A stretch of 64,000 bases of DNA, taken from an uncultured Eudoraea sp. GTDB lineage: Bacteria; Bacteroidota; Bacteroidia; Flavobacteriales; Flavobacteriaceae. The stretch is from contig NZ_CANLGX010000008.1 of the NCBI RefSeq assembly GCF_947490415.1, positions 1 through 64,000 on the forward strand, in the 5' to 3' direction. The number at the start of each line of letters is the position of its first letter. Within the stretch, counting starts at the first letter, position 1. Under the pieces are notes generated by a model. That model saw nothing but the letters and a program-made list of their open reading frames with translations, made no database searches and was not told the DNA's origin. Positions 32,005-41,706 of the stretch are shown here, in pieces. The translations under genes and the position numbers were made by a program.

Positions 32005-35000
32005 CTAGTTTAATACTTTATCAAACCTGGATAATTCTATCTTAATATCAGCATTGTATTTTTTATCAACTGTTTTAGAGTCTTCAATAAGTTGTTCAAA
32101 TTCTGTTTTCATACTTTGTGTTACCGGACCCTCGGAATGATCAAGTATTCCACTCATGAAAGACATTTTAAATAATATGGTTGCAGGTAAATTAATTACT
32201 TCGGCCAAAGTTCTACCGGTGGAAACGTACCTGGCTTCATAATTTGATACCAGAGCGGCAATTACTTCAGCCTGACGTTCAGCTTTTTTAATTTTACCGG
32301 AACCAGCTCCTTTGGTTTTGAATGCCTCAATTTTTGAAGTGATCTCCTCTTTAATTTTGAGCGCAGCAATAACATTTTGTGTTGAACTTTCTGCAGCATT
32401 ATACAATTCCATCCAGAATGCATATTTAGCTTCTGCTTGTGCCTGAGTATATGACTCTTTTGGATTCATAAACACTTTGAATGATTGTGTTTCAACAACG
32501 CCATCTACTGTTAGTCTGGCCTGGTATTCACCGGGAGGGACAATTGGTGATATTGCAGTTGGAGGTCTTTTAGGTACTGATGTAACCCGGTTAATTCGCA
32601 TATCCCAAACAAATTTATTTAGTCCTGAATTGAAATTTCCATCTGATCCATAGTTCAGCGCCATTACTTCCTTGTTATAGTTCCGGATTACGTTTCCATC
32701 CTTATCAAGGATTTCTATAGTAATTTCTTGGGGTTCTTTGGCTAATTTATAATACAATACAGGCCCAAGTGATTTGGGATCTCCAGCATCGATAAACTTG
32801 CGCTTCCTCTCTCCATTTATAGGTTTGAATCCTAATTCGTAATAGGTTAGGCCGGGACGCATATTTTGAACAAAATAGTTTTTCTTATCTCCGGGGTCAC
32901 CACCTGGCAGATAATCCATCCACCAGTTGTATCCAAATCGGGTATGATCTGTGATGGGATAAAGGTGAGTCGCCTTGGATGCTATGGCTGTCGTACTCTC
33001 TCGTAATGGCGTGATATCATCCATAATCCAGAAACCACGACCGTTGGTTGCTATGACCAGATCTGCATCTTTTATCTTTATGTCAACAACCGGGACTGCC
33101 GGTAAATTGGCTTTGAGTTTATCCCAACTTTGGCCATCGTTTAAGGAGTAGTAGATTCCGGTTTCTGTTCCTGCAAATAGTAAACCTTTACGTTCCTTAT
33201 CCTCCCGGACTGTTCTTGTTATTTGATCTTGAGGGAAATTTGAAGATAAATTTGTCCAGGTTTTACCATAATCCGATGTTTTATATAGATATGGACTGTA
33301 ATCGTTATAGGTATTAAAATTCGATATGGCTACATACGCGGTAGCGGGATCATGTGGTGAAGGTTCAATTTCATATACTTGGGAATATTCAGGGCAATCG
33401 GTTATTGAAATATCTTCCCAGTTCTTCCCACCGTCTTTTGTGATATATATTTTTCCATCATCTGAACCTGTCCATATCAGACCTTCTTGCAATGGTGATT
33501 CATCCATTCGTTTAATGGTACTATATATTTCCTGTCCGAAGTATTCAGACAACCAAGGAGTTCCGGTAATTTTCTGACGTTCTTTAATGTTGTGCGTCAG
33601 ATCTGGGCTAATAACCTCCCAATTTAATCCTTCATCGGTTGATTTGAATAGCACATTGCCACCCAGGTAAATGGTTTTGGGGTCATGTGGCGATAAGAAG
33701 TATGCCAGGTCCCAGTTAAAACGATATTTCAGATCGTAGCCATTTAATCCAAACAATGGCACTGGCCATACCGATCGCACTTCATTTTGTCCAGTTGCCA
33801 GGTTGTTAACGGTAAAAGGAGCGCCACTGCCCATGGGAGCACCAACGGATATATTATAAACAATGTTTAAATCATCCGGATTTGGAATAACGCTACTTAC
33901 TTCACCATTACCAATTATAGTTGTTTCATAGCCCGAGATCCCTCCCCATCGTGAAGCACTTGGAACCTTGTAGGCTAAAACATCCTGGCCACTACCATAT
34001 ACATTATAGGGGAAATCATTATCCACATTTACACGATAAAATTGGGAGTTTTTTTGAGTATGCTGGCCCGACCAGGTTTTGCCTCCTGTTATACTCACCT
34101 GACAACCCCCATCATTGGAACCAATCATGCGCATTGGATCTTTAGGGCAAATCCAAATATCGTGAAAATCATCTTTTATACCAGGCTCTAAAATCCAGGT
34201 TTTACCCCCATCTTTGGACATAAACATGCGGTTGTTTGGAGACCACAATTCGTTGGCATCGTGTGGGCTCGCATAAATATGACTGTAGTAGAAAGGGCGT
34301 CCTATGATTTGGAAAAAGTCGGAAACAAATCCCCAATTTTCACCTAGATCATTTGAAACATACAAACCTGGTTTGGTTTCAGAATCAACTAATGCATATA
34401 CTTTTTTAGGATCGGCTGCCGACATGGTAACGCCAGCCCTTCCTCGCCCTCCGGCTGGTAAGCCTTCGCTATAGGTAATTTCTTTCCAAGAATCACCACC
34501 ATCGGTGGATTTCCATAAGCCGGATTCAGGGCCACCGGTTTTTGCTCCCCATACCTTGCGCTCAAATTCCCAGATCACTGCGAAGAGTTCATCTGGATTC
34601 GAAGGATTCATCACCAAATCAATTGCGCCTGCGGTTTCACTTTTATAAAGCACTTTTTTCCAGGTTTTTCCCCCATCTTTCGTCCGGAATACACCTCTTT
34701 CCGGGTTAGGCCCAAAAGCACTACCAAAAGCAGCAACAAAGACAATATCAGGATTGGCAGGATGAACGCGTACTTGTGAAATATGTTTGGTTTCTTTTAA
34801 ACCCACATTAGTCCAGGTCTTACCGTTATTTATTGTTTTATAAACGCCATCGCCCCAACTAACATTATTACGCATCTGCGGTTCCCCGGTGCCAACATAA
34901 GCAACGGCTGGGTTAGATTCGGAAAATTCCATAGCTCCAATACTACCATATTTGAAATCTTTATCACCCACAGGTTCCCAATATAAACCAGCATCTTCAG

Positions 35001-35223
35001 TTTTCCATAATCCATTGCTGGCCCCGTGATAAAATGTGTTGGGTTCCGTGGGGTGTCCTATAACTACTGATCCCCGATTCCCAATAATAGGTCCAATAAA
35101 ACGCCATTGCAGTGCGTCCATGTTTTCATTTACCTGGGCATTAAGAAGATTTGGTGCAAATGCAATCAGAATAACAATGGAGAATAGCCCTTCCTTCAAA
35201 TAATTTAAGATTCTTTTTATCAT
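32005..35223 (-). CDS. Sortilin/BNR-repeat beta-propeller protein (VPS10-like), exported
   Basis: 1,072 residues, signal peptide at about 10-30 (LFSIVILIAFAPNLLNAQ). The N-terminal 700 residues are beta-propeller blades with many Asp-box (S/T-x-D-x-G-x-x-W) motifs: KTEDAGLYWEPV, RTKDGGKTWKKV, KSTDGGDSWKEI, ISITGGKTWSG-like and KTSDYGKTWTNL. An Ig-like beta domain (about 860-930) and a helical C-terminus follow. Bacteroidetes databases label such proteins as glycosyl hydrolase, but Asp boxes are structural and no catalytic set is evident. Paralogue of 42773-45919; function unproven. Confidence 0.85.
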   Translation of the reverse strand: MIKRILNYLKEGLFSIVILIAFAPNLLNAQVNENMDALQWRFIGPIIGNRGSVVIGHPTEPNTFYHGASNGLWKTEDAGLYWEPVGDKDFKYGSIGAMEFSESNPAVAYVGTGEPQMRNNVSWGDGVYKTINNGKTWTNVGLKETKHISQVRVHPANPDIVFVAAFGSAFGPNPERGVFRTKDGGKTWKKVLYKSETAGAIDLVMNPSNPDELFAVIWEFERKVWGAKTGGPESGLWKSTDGGDSWKEITYSEGLPAGGRGRAGVTMSAADPKKVYALVDSETKPGLYVSNDLGENWGFVSDFFQIIGRPFYYSHIYASPHDANELWSPNNRMFMSKDGGKTWILEPGIKDDFHDIWICPKDPMRMIGSNDGGCQVSITGGKTWSGQHTQKNSQFYRVNVDNDFPYNVYGSGQDVLAYKVPSASRWGGISGYETTIIGNGEVSSVIPNPDDLNIVYNISVGAPMGSGAPFTVNNLATGQNEVRSVWPVPLFGLNGYDLKYRFNWDLAYFLSPHDPKTIYLGGNVLFKSTDEGLNWEVISPDLTHNIKERQKITGTPWLSEYFGQEIYSTIKRMDESPLQEGLIWTGSDDGKIYITKDGGKNWEDISITDCPEYSQVYEIEPSPHDPATAYVAISNFNTYNDYSPYLYKTSDYGKTWTNLSSNFPQDQITRTVREDKERKGLLFAGTETGIYYSLNDGQSWDKLKANLPAVPVVDIKIKDADLVIATNGRGFWIMDDITPLRESTTAIASKATHLYPITDHTRFGYNWWMDYLPGGDPGDKKNYFVQNMRPGLTYYELGFKPINGERKRKFIDAGDPKSLGPVLYYKLAKEPQEITIEILDKDGNVIRNYNKEVMALNYGSDGNFNSGLNKFVWDMRINRVTSVPKRPPTAISPIVPPGEYQARLTVDGVVETQSFKVFMNPKESYTQAQAEAKYAFWMELYNAAESSTQNVIAALKIKEEITSKIEAFKTKGAGSGKIKKAERQAEVIAALVSNYEARYVSTGRTLAEVINLPATILFKMSFMSGILDHSEGPVTQSMKTEFEQLIEDSKTVDKKYNADIKIELSRFDKVLN

Positions 35224-35357
35224 ATGCCTTTAGTAAAAAATAACTGGTTCAGAATATAAAAATAGTGAAGTTAAAATAATTTTAGCGCCTCGTGAAAGTT
35301 TGAAGTAATTTTAAGACTTATTAGATAATAATTTTCAGAAGATAATTATTTTTAATC

Positions 35358-36449
35358 ATGGCCAAGTCGTTACTTTTCATACCAGATATTTCGGGTTTTA
35401 CCAAATTCGTGCAGACCACTGAAGTAGCACATAGCCAGCATGTTATTGCTGAATTGTTGGAAGTGCTTATAGAGGCCAATACGGAGGAGCTGCAGCTGGC
35501 TGAGGTAGAAGGAGATGCCCTTTTTTTCTATCGGGAAGGAGAGCTGCTTTCACAGGAAAAATTGCTCGCCCAGATTGAAACCATGTTTACTGCATTTACG
35601 AGGCATCTCAAACTTTTGGAAAAGAATAGAATATGCCCATGTAATGCCTGTGCAACAGCTCCAAAACTGGAATTAAAAATTGTAGCACATTGTGGCGATA
35701 TAGAATTTCTGGAGGTACAGGGCAATAGAAAACCTTTTGGGAAACAGGTCATAGAAGCACACAGGTTACTAAAGAATTCTGTTGAAAGTGATAATTATGT
35801 GCTGATAAGCAAAGAACTCTCTTCGGATATTGGGCTTCCCTTTTATTATTACAGCAAAGTGTTCAGATTTAAACAGGGGAAAGATATTTATGACCAAAAA
35901 GAGGTTGAATATATCTATTCAATTATTGACAATAACAAACTTAATATTGGGGAGTATTCCACTGCTAAGGAAGTAGTGTTGGAAGATAACCCCGGAATCG
36001 TTTTAGACAGAAATTTTTCAATAGCAGCGGAATCTCTTATGGAATATATTACCAACCTTTCGTACCGACATTTTTGGGTAAAGGGAGTTGATAAATTTGA
36101 GTATAATGAAAATGAAGTTACCAGACTAGGTTCAGAACATGTCTGTGTAATAAATAATAAACATTTGAACTTTGTGGCGGTAAAGAAAAAAGTTAAACCG
36201 GGAAAATATGTCTATGGCGAAATGACTAAAAGTATTCCCGTTGCAGATACAGTATATCAATTTTATACGATAAGTCCAATTTCAGATAATTCATGCAACT
36301 TGAAAATAGAATTGTATTGGGAAACAAGATCTTTTTTAAAGAAACTGGCAATGACATTTTTTGCCCAAAGGATTTTTAGGAAAAACACTGAAAATTCGCT
36401 GAATTTATTGGATCAATTGGTTGAAGAGCGACGGACTGTTATCGCCTAG
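35358..36449 (+). CDS. DUF2652 protein: cyclase-like domain plus SRPBCC-like domain
   Basis: 363 residues, soluble. The N-terminal half (1-190) looks like a class III nucleotide cyclase fold: FIPDISGFTKFVQ in the place of the first metal Asp, VEGDALFFYREGE in the place of the second, and CGDIEFLEVQGNRKPFGKQV. It matches the family called DUF2652. A CNAC pair (residues about 94-99, CPCNAC) is inserted between. The C-terminal half (about 215-350) has SRPBCC/START-like strands (RHFWVKGVDKFEYNENEVTR, ELYWETRSFLKKLAM). Whether it makes a cyclic nucleotide is unknown. Divergent from the BNR gene. Confidence 0.8.
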   Translation: MAKSLLFIPDISGFTKFVQTTEVAHSQHVIAELLEVLIEANTEELQLAEVEGDALFFYREGELLSQEKLLAQIETMFTAFTRHLKLLEKNRICPCNACATAPKLELKIVAHCGDIEFLEVQGNRKPFGKQVIEAHRLLKNSVESDNYVLISKELSSDIGLPFYYYSKVFRFKQGKDIYDQKEVEYIYSIIDNNKLNIGEYSTAKEVVLEDNPGIVLDRNFSIAAESLMEYITNLSYRHFWVKGVDKFEYNENEVTRLGSEHVCVINNKHLNFVAVKKKVKPGKYVYGEMTKSIPVADTVYQFYTISPISDNSCNLKIELYWETRSFLKKLAMTFFAQRIFRKNTENSLNLLDQLVEERRTVIA

Positions 36450-36488
36450 TACGAGACCCTTAAAACGGAATATACCTAATTGTTGTAA

Positions 36489-36516
36489 TAAAAAAAGCGG
36501 ACAACAATTGCCCGCC
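36489..36516 (-). terminator. Terminator of the TPR gene
   Basis: On the minus strand GCGGGCAA-TTG-TTGTCCGC is followed by TTTTTTT, about 25 nt after the stop of 36541-37245. Confidence 0.75.
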
Positions 36517-36540
36517 TTAATATTATTCTCTCCACATTAC

Positions 36541-37245
36541 TCAATTCTGTTTTTCTACAGGTTCAGCTTTCCTGGATTCCAGCGCCTGTTTACTTAGGCT
36601 GGCCAGATTAAAATTAGGATCAATTTTTAAAGCTTCATCAATGGTGGCAATTGCCAGGTCTATATCATCCTTATTCATATTGTATTGAACAAGACCTTTT
36701 AAATGATAAAAGGCTGCTTTCAGAGGTACTTCATATGGTTGCTGTCTTTCATAGAAAGCATACTTCATATCATCTTTGGAGTTAAGAATACCATATTCAA
36801 TGTCAATATTGGCACCGGTGTTATCTCCTGTCTGAATCTTGAGATCTGCCAATTCATATGCCAAATAGGCGTTGGGTTGCCTGGAATATAGAACCTCAAA
36901 CTGTTCAAGGGCTCTTTTGGGCTGGTTCAAAGCTTTTAAGGAAATGGCTTTTACCTGGACTGCAAGATCAGAATCTGTATCGTTTTTTTCAATCCCAATA
37001 GTATTTAAAGCCTGTAGGTGCTGACTGTTATTGGCATAAACGTATGCAAGGGTATCTCTCCTTTCAACGGAAGGTGAAATTACGTTCAAATGAGTTAGTG
37101 CATTTATTATACCGCTTATATCGGACTGTTTTCTCATTTCGAAATAATATGCCTCAAAATGTTTTTGTAGCTCTGTATTGGTTTGTGAATAACCGCCGTG
37201 AAAGCACCCTAAACCAGTAATAAGAATTAATATAAACTTCTTCAT
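36541..37245 (-). CDS. Secreted TPR protein
   Basis: 234 residues from the ATG at 37245 (MKKFILILITGLGCFHGGYSQ, signal peptide); the longer frame starts with TTG. The mature part is helical with TPR-like pairs, clearest in LAVQVKAISLKALNQPKRAL, LAYELADLKIQTGDNTGANI and DLAIATIDEALKIDPNFNLA. No enzymatic motif. TPR proteins of this size usually serve as protein-binding adaptors in the periplasm. Monocistronic, with its own terminator. Confidence 0.75.
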   Translation of the reverse strand: MKKFILILITGLGCFHGGYSQTNTELQKHFEAYYFEMRKQSDISGIINALTHLNVISPSVERRDTLAYVYANNSQHLQALNTIGIEKNDTDSDLAVQVKAISLKALNQPKRALEQFEVLYSRQPNAYLAYELADLKIQTGDNTGANIDIEYGILNSKDDMKYAFYERQQPYEVPLKAAFYHLKGLVQYNMNKDDIDLAIATIDEALKIDPNFNLASLSKQALESRKAEPVEKQN

Positions 37246-37416
37246 TATCGTATAAATTTCGTGCGGCAAAACTAATACATTTTTTTTGGTCTTTGCCTAA
37301 GGAAACTCTTAAAAGTCAATTAGATGGATTTTTTTAATGAATAACAATTATTAAATGACCTGTCTTTCCTTATTAATTTTTTCAGTGGACCGTTTTCGGT
37401 GTTCGTTGGGAGGTAT

Positions 37417-37446
37417 AAAAAAAGGATGCCTTTGGGCATCCTTTTT
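37417..37446. terminator. Bidirectional terminator
   Basis: AAAGGATGCC-TTTG-GGCATCCTTT with A-tract on one side and T-tract on the other; 28 nt after the stop of 37474-37848. Confidence 0.8.
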
Positions 37447-37473
37447 ATTGGGTGGTTATTAGTTCTGAACTAC

Positions 37474-37848
37474 TTATGCCAGGGTTAACTCTTCTTCTTT
37501 TTTGGTATAAGAATTTAACAACCAGGCATAAAATGCAAGGCTCCTGTTATCCTTGTCTATACAGGATTTTAGAAATTCACATAAATTATTAAAAAACAGG
37601 TTTGTATATAATGTAGGCAGTCCTAAATTAATTTTTTTAGGATCATAATCCTTTTCATTCATTACAATATCCATTGCTATTCTGTGCCTGTGATAATCAA
37701 TAGACACATCTGTGGCATTGTAATGATTCTTTACTATAGCCTTGTGCAGGCTCTGAAAGTTTTTGGTCATCTTGCATTTTGAACAACTACGGGAGATGAG
37801 ACTTTCCAGTTCCATTAAAATCCTCCCCTTTAATTTTGTTTTTTCCAT
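37474..37848 (-). CDS. Small cytoplasmic protein of unknown function
   Basis: 124 residues without signal or membrane segment. A CSKC pair (about 22-25) near the N-terminus and a further cysteine pair later (NLCEFLKSCIDKD) could bind metal or be redox active. The rest is helical with a tyrosine/histidine-rich centre (NATDVSIDYHRHRIAMD). I do not recognise the family. An inverted repeat 40-87 nt upstream (37888-37935) and a strong terminator mark it as an independently controlled unit. Confidence 0.6.
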   Translation of the reverse strand: MEKTKLKGRILMELESLISRSCSKCKMTKNFQSLHKAIVKNHYNATDVSIDYHRHRIAMDIVMNEKDYDPKKINLGLPTLYTNLFFNNLCEFLKSCIDKDNRSLAFYAWLLNSYTKKEEELTLA

Positions 37849-37887
37849 GACATTTAGGGATTTAATGTTTACATAAAGATACAGCTT

Positions 37888-37935
37888 ATCGATAAAAAGT
37901 TGAAAATCAACGCTATAAATTAACCTTTTATCGAT
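37888..37935 (-). promoter_or_regulatory. Inverted repeat ATCGATAAAA / TTTTATCGAT, candidate operator
   Basis: Two exact 10-nt arms (37888-37897 and 37926-37935) separated by 28 nt, upstream of the ATG at 37848. The arms are too far apart for a simple hairpin but fit binding of a dimer or two dimers. Confidence 0.4.
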
Positions 37936-37973
37936 GTTTTTGTTGTAAAAGTGGCTATTGTTGTTGTGAAACG

Positions 37974-38780
37974 CTAGTTTATTCCGGTATAAAAGGCAAC
38001 GTCTTTATTAAGAAAATTCCTACTTAGTATTATTTTTCCACTTTTTATGGATTTATGTTGTAGATATTGGGGTCTTGGAAGCATATTTTTATCTGCCATG
38101 TGGGAATAATAGTCGCTTTTCAAAGGGTGATCCGGGTAGACTCCGTTAAAGATTTGATTCCACCAATTGTTTTCCAGTACCGTTTTTATCAGATGAATAC
38201 AATCATTTAAATGTATTAAGTTAACGGGTTCATTCCCATTGCTCAGTCCTTTTTTACCAGATAGCACTGTGATGGGGTGTCTATTGGGTCCAATAAGACC
38301 ACCAAACCTAAGGATGGTTGTTTGCAGGGACTTGTCGTTTAGAAAAATATTTTCAGCCTCCACTAATTGTTTTCCCGATTCAGTTACAGGCATCGGAAGG
38401 GTATCCTCAGTTACCTCACCTTCAACAGCTCCATAGACTGAAGTACTGCTCACAAACACTATTTTTTTTACACTGGATTTTTCTATCGCATTGTGCAAAT
38501 GAGTCATTTTGAGAACATAATTCTCTTTGTTCTTACCCCGGATACCAGGGGGTACATTTATTATAAGGATATCCAGCTGGTCCAGAAATTGTATAATTGA
38601 GCCTGTAATTTCTTCCTCACCTAAAATGACTATAAATGGCTTTATTCCTTCCTTCTCTAAGGTATCCAGTTTGTCCTTATTGGTAGTACTACCGTGTACA
38701 TTATAGCCGGCTTGTATAAGAGATTTGGCCAGTGGTAAGCCAAGCCATCCGCATCCGATAATTCCTATGGTGTTTTTCAA
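37974..38780 (-). CDS. SDR-family NAD(P)-dependent epimerase-like protein (YeeZ-like)
   Basis: 268 residues. Rossmann motif GIIGCGWLGLPLAKSL (5-20), then NVPPGIRG, FVSSTSVYGAVEGEVTED and TTILRFGGLIGPNRHPI. The usual catalytic Tyr-x-x-x-Lys is replaced around the expected site (SGKQLVEAE), as in the atypical SDR group of E. coli YeeZ, so classic epimerase activity is doubtful. Its ATG overlaps the stop of the M28 peptidase gene (38777-38780), which indicates coupling. Confidence 0.8.
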   Translation of the reverse strand: MKNTIGIIGCGWLGLPLAKSLIQAGYNVHGSTTNKDKLDTLEKEGIKPFIVILGEEEITGSIIQFLDQLDILIINVPPGIRGKNKENYVLKMTHLHNAIEKSSVKKIVFVSSTSVYGAVEGEVTEDTLPMPVTESGKQLVEAENIFLNDKSLQTTILRFGGLIGPNRHPITVLSGKKGLSNGNEPVNLIHLNDCIHLIKTVLENNWWNQIFNGVYPDHPLKSDYYSHMADKNMLPRPQYLQHKSIKSGKIILSRNFLNKDVAFYTGIN

Positions 38781-41059
38781 AATTTAATCGTTTTAATCAA
38801 TAAAACAGCATCATTAAGTACAAAGGGCATAGGAATGGTTGCTTCCGGTCTTGCGGGTATCGAAAATGAGGGATTATCCAGAAGATCATTAGAGGCCTCA
38901 TACAACGTTAGCTCTAAATATTCGTCTTTAGGAATGCTTAGTTGAATTTCCGTAAAATCATTATTACTTATGAAATGTGTAATTAGCTTACCTCCTTTTC
39001 TATGGCTAAGATAGTGGTCAGACAATGTAACATTATTAATTTTTGCTTCTAATATATTTAGCTCGTTTGTAAAGACGTCCAAACGATTAACATCGCGTTG
39101 TGGGCTAATACATAACTCAAACATGCGCTTATTTCCAATAACCGTATCAAGGGTAATCTCAATTTTTGGGGGTAAAAGTTCTTTAATTGGGGCGTCGGCC
39201 ACATAGGTAAATTCGGTACTATATTTACTGCTTATTTTAATAAAAGCCAGACTGTCCGGCCTTTTTTTAGTTTCTCCCAGATATTGAGATGTCCATGTGG
39301 AGAGTTCATTTTCATAAGTAACCCATTGCGCTCTTTTTTGATCTGTATTAAGTACATACAAGAGACTGGTAGGTTTCGCATTTTCGCTCGTAAAACCTGA
39401 ATATAGATGGGCAGAAACCATAAAACCAATAAATAACAGGAATGCCAAATAGGCAATACGTTCCTTGTTCTTATAGGATGCAAAAACCGCAAGAAGCAAC
39501 AGGAAGGTCAGTGTTGTGAGCACAGTAGATGCAACCATCATTTTTAATCCTAATCCAATGGGGAACATTTGAATAAACGGGGTGTAAAGCCATAGGGCGG
39601 GGACCGTTAAAATCATCAAAATATAAATATTAGGCTTCTCCTGATTTAAACTTATTAGGAATGTCCCTAAAAGAGCATAAAGAGGTAAAATAAAATAACT
39701 TGCACCCGGCAAATAGGTAGTTAATCCCCAGCATATGGCAAGCCAAATGATCAAAGGAGCAACCAATAGATTTGAAATGCTGATTTTCCTGAACTTATGG
39801 TAAACCCAAAAACAACTGCTTACTGAGAATAATACAAATGCCAGAATGTAGTAATGCCCATTGTAAGTAAAACCGTGTAAAATATCTTTATACTGCGGAT
39901 AAATCCATTTTAATACGGACCAGCTATACCAGCCCACAATACCGTTTATAGTTAATGCTATTGTAAGCGGCAGGAGTCCTTTCCCAATTTCCTTTAGATC
40001 AAGGCGTTTAATTTTAAAACCGTAAAGCAATAAAGCGAGCATCATCGCCAGGGCTAAAAAGAACATGGACCATGTCCATTCAAATGGGTAAGAAATAAAC
40101 TTAAAAAAAGGCACATTAAAATAAACAAAGTCGTTTAAACTCTTCAAATCGTTCAGATCGGCCTGACTGAAATGTTCTAAAAGGGGCATCAAATAACTTC
40201 CCTGATGCGCTAAAGAGTTTCTGTCCAGACGCTGGTAGTTATCTTTAACCGTATGATAGTCATAATGATCATCTATAAATGCAAAATTAAAACCCTCAAC
40301 ATCTCTATCTTCCCTAAAAACAGTAAGATCTGTATCATTAGGAAGTAATTTGTAAATACTGTATGCAAGGGAGTTTGCCACAGGAAAATCAGGATTTGCT
40401 TTCGTAAATTCCTCAATTAACTTTCCATTTCCCCTATTGGTTTCTATGAGCATATAGGACTGCCCACCACTACCTCTGGCCTCGAAATTTAAAACCAACC
40501 CAACCTCTTTGGCCCACGGATGATGGTTTACAAATAGCTCCGCACCATTCAGGCCTAATTCCTCTGCATCAGAGATAAGAATAATTATATCATTTTTAGG
40601 TACTGTCCCATTGGCTATATATGCCCGGACACTTTCCAGAATGGTAGCTACACCACTCCCTGCATCACTTGCACCCAAAGATGAATGCGGGCTACTGTCA
40701 TAATGTGAGAGCAGCAAAAGGGCTTTTCCCGGCTGAGAACCTTTTATTCGAGCAATTATATTCTCCGCTTTGCTGAAATTACCCCAATCTCCGGCGCTAT
40801 ATCCTTTCTGAACTGAGGCTTCCATGCCTAATAGGGTTAATTGATCAATGATATACTTTTTCACCGTTTCATGTGCTTTAAAACCAACGCCGTGGGGCTG
40901 TTTGGAGATAGTTTCAACATGTTTTAGTGCTCTGTCTGCAGAAAAAGAGGTTAGTGACTGATCTGCAACCTTTTTATAAGTGGGCATTGCAGTATCAAAA
41001 CTCAGGTAAATAGCCAATAGAATCAGCAGAAAGGAAATTATTTGGGCATATGCCTTCAT
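38777..41059 (-). CDS. M28 zinc peptidase with multi-pass membrane domain
   Basis: 760 residues. An N-terminal anchor (IISFLLILLAIYLSF) is followed by an M28 aminopeptidase domain (about 35-310). Probable zinc ligands and base are His119 (LLLSHYDSSP), Asp132 (GASDAGSG), Glu166/Glu167 (SDAEELGLNGAE) and Glu193 (NFEARGSGG), with a final His in the DDHYDYH region. A membrane domain of about eight helices (330-590) and a beta-rich tail come next. The layout resembles ER metallopeptidase 1-like proteins. Probably trims peptides in the periplasm. First gene of a two-gene operon with the SDR protein. Confidence 0.88.
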   Translation of the reverse strand: MKAYAQIISFLLILLAIYLSFDTAMPTYKKVADQSLTSFSADRALKHVETISKQPHGVGFKAHETVKKYIIDQLTLLGMEASVQKGYSAGDWGNFSKAENIIARIKGSQPGKALLLLSHYDSSPHSSLGASDAGSGVATILESVRAYIANGTVPKNDIIILISDAEELGLNGAELFVNHHPWAKEVGLVLNFEARGSGGQSYMLIETNRGNGKLIEEFTKANPDFPVANSLAYSIYKLLPNDTDLTVFREDRDVEGFNFAFIDDHYDYHTVKDNYQRLDRNSLAHQGSYLMPLLEHFSQADLNDLKSLNDFVYFNVPFFKFISYPFEWTWSMFFLALAMMLALLLYGFKIKRLDLKEIGKGLLPLTIALTINGIVGWYSWSVLKWIYPQYKDILHGFTYNGHYYILAFVLFSVSSCFWVYHKFRKISISNLLVAPLIIWLAICWGLTTYLPGASYFILPLYALLGTFLISLNQEKPNIYILMILTVPALWLYTPFIQMFPIGLGLKMMVASTVLTTLTFLLLLAVFASYKNKERIAYLAFLLFIGFMVSAHLYSGFTSENAKPTSLLYVLNTDQKRAQWVTYENELSTWTSQYLGETKKRPDSLAFIKISSKYSTEFTYVADAPIKELLPPKIEITLDTVIGNKRMFELCISPQRDVNRLDVFTNELNILEAKINNVTLSDHYLSHRKGGKLITHFISNNDFTEIQLSIPKDEYLELTLYEASNDLLDNPSFSIPARPEATIPMPFVLNDAVLLIKTIKF

Positions 41060-41178
41060 GGTATAGAATTGTCAGATAAAAGTATAAAATTCTAATAGGT
41101 TAGTTCATTTTGACGAATATATTTAATAATTAAGCAAGAAAAGTGTATATTTAAGATTAAGCTAATTTTTCAAAAGGT

Positions 41179-41649
41179 ATGGGAATAAAGAGTTTTATGG
41201 GCCGAAGGGCCAAAGAAGGATCCAAAAAGGAGTATGATGCCCCCATTCTGGTGGAGGATTATATGACAAGAAAATTACTAACTTTTAGTACTGATCAGTC
41301 CATACTCGAAGTAATGGAATCTTTTGCAAAAAATCATATTTCCGGGGGACCGGTTTTGGATGAAAGTGGTTTTTTAGTTGGAATTATTTCAGAAGCCGAT
41401 TGTATGAAGGAAATTTCAGAAAGCCGTTATTTTAACCAGCCTATCCTCGATAAAAGCGTGGAGCGTTTTATGACCAAAAATGTGGAGACCATACCTCACG
41501 ACATGAGTATTTTTGATGCTGCAGGAGTTTTTCATAAAAACAATCGAAGACGATTACCGGTTTTAAAAGATGGTCTTTTAGTTGGCCAGATTAGTCGTAA
41601 AGATATTGTGATCGCAGCACTAAAACTTACCAGCCATAACTACAAATAA
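41179..41649 (+). CDS. CBS-pair protein
   Basis: 156 residues. Two CBS motifs forming one Bateman module: VEDYMTRKLLTFSTDQSILE with SGGPVLDESGFLVGIISEAD, and VERFMTKNVETIPHDMSIFD with NRRRLPVLKDGLLVGQISRK. No fused effector domain. Such modules bind adenine nucleotides and regulate a partner. Divergent from the M28 gene, monocistronic, partner unknown. Confidence 0.9.
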   Translation: MGIKSFMGRRAKEGSKKEYDAPILVEDYMTRKLLTFSTDQSILEVMESFAKNHISGGPVLDESGFLVGIISEADCMKEISESRYFNQPILDKSVERFMTKNVETIPHDMSIFDAAGVFHKNNRRRLPVLKDGLLVGQISRKDIVIAALKLTSHNYK

Positions 41650-41706
41650 TCTTTGGGATTAAAATAGTTGATTTTCATTTTCCGGATACTTTCGCACCGG
41701 TAATTT

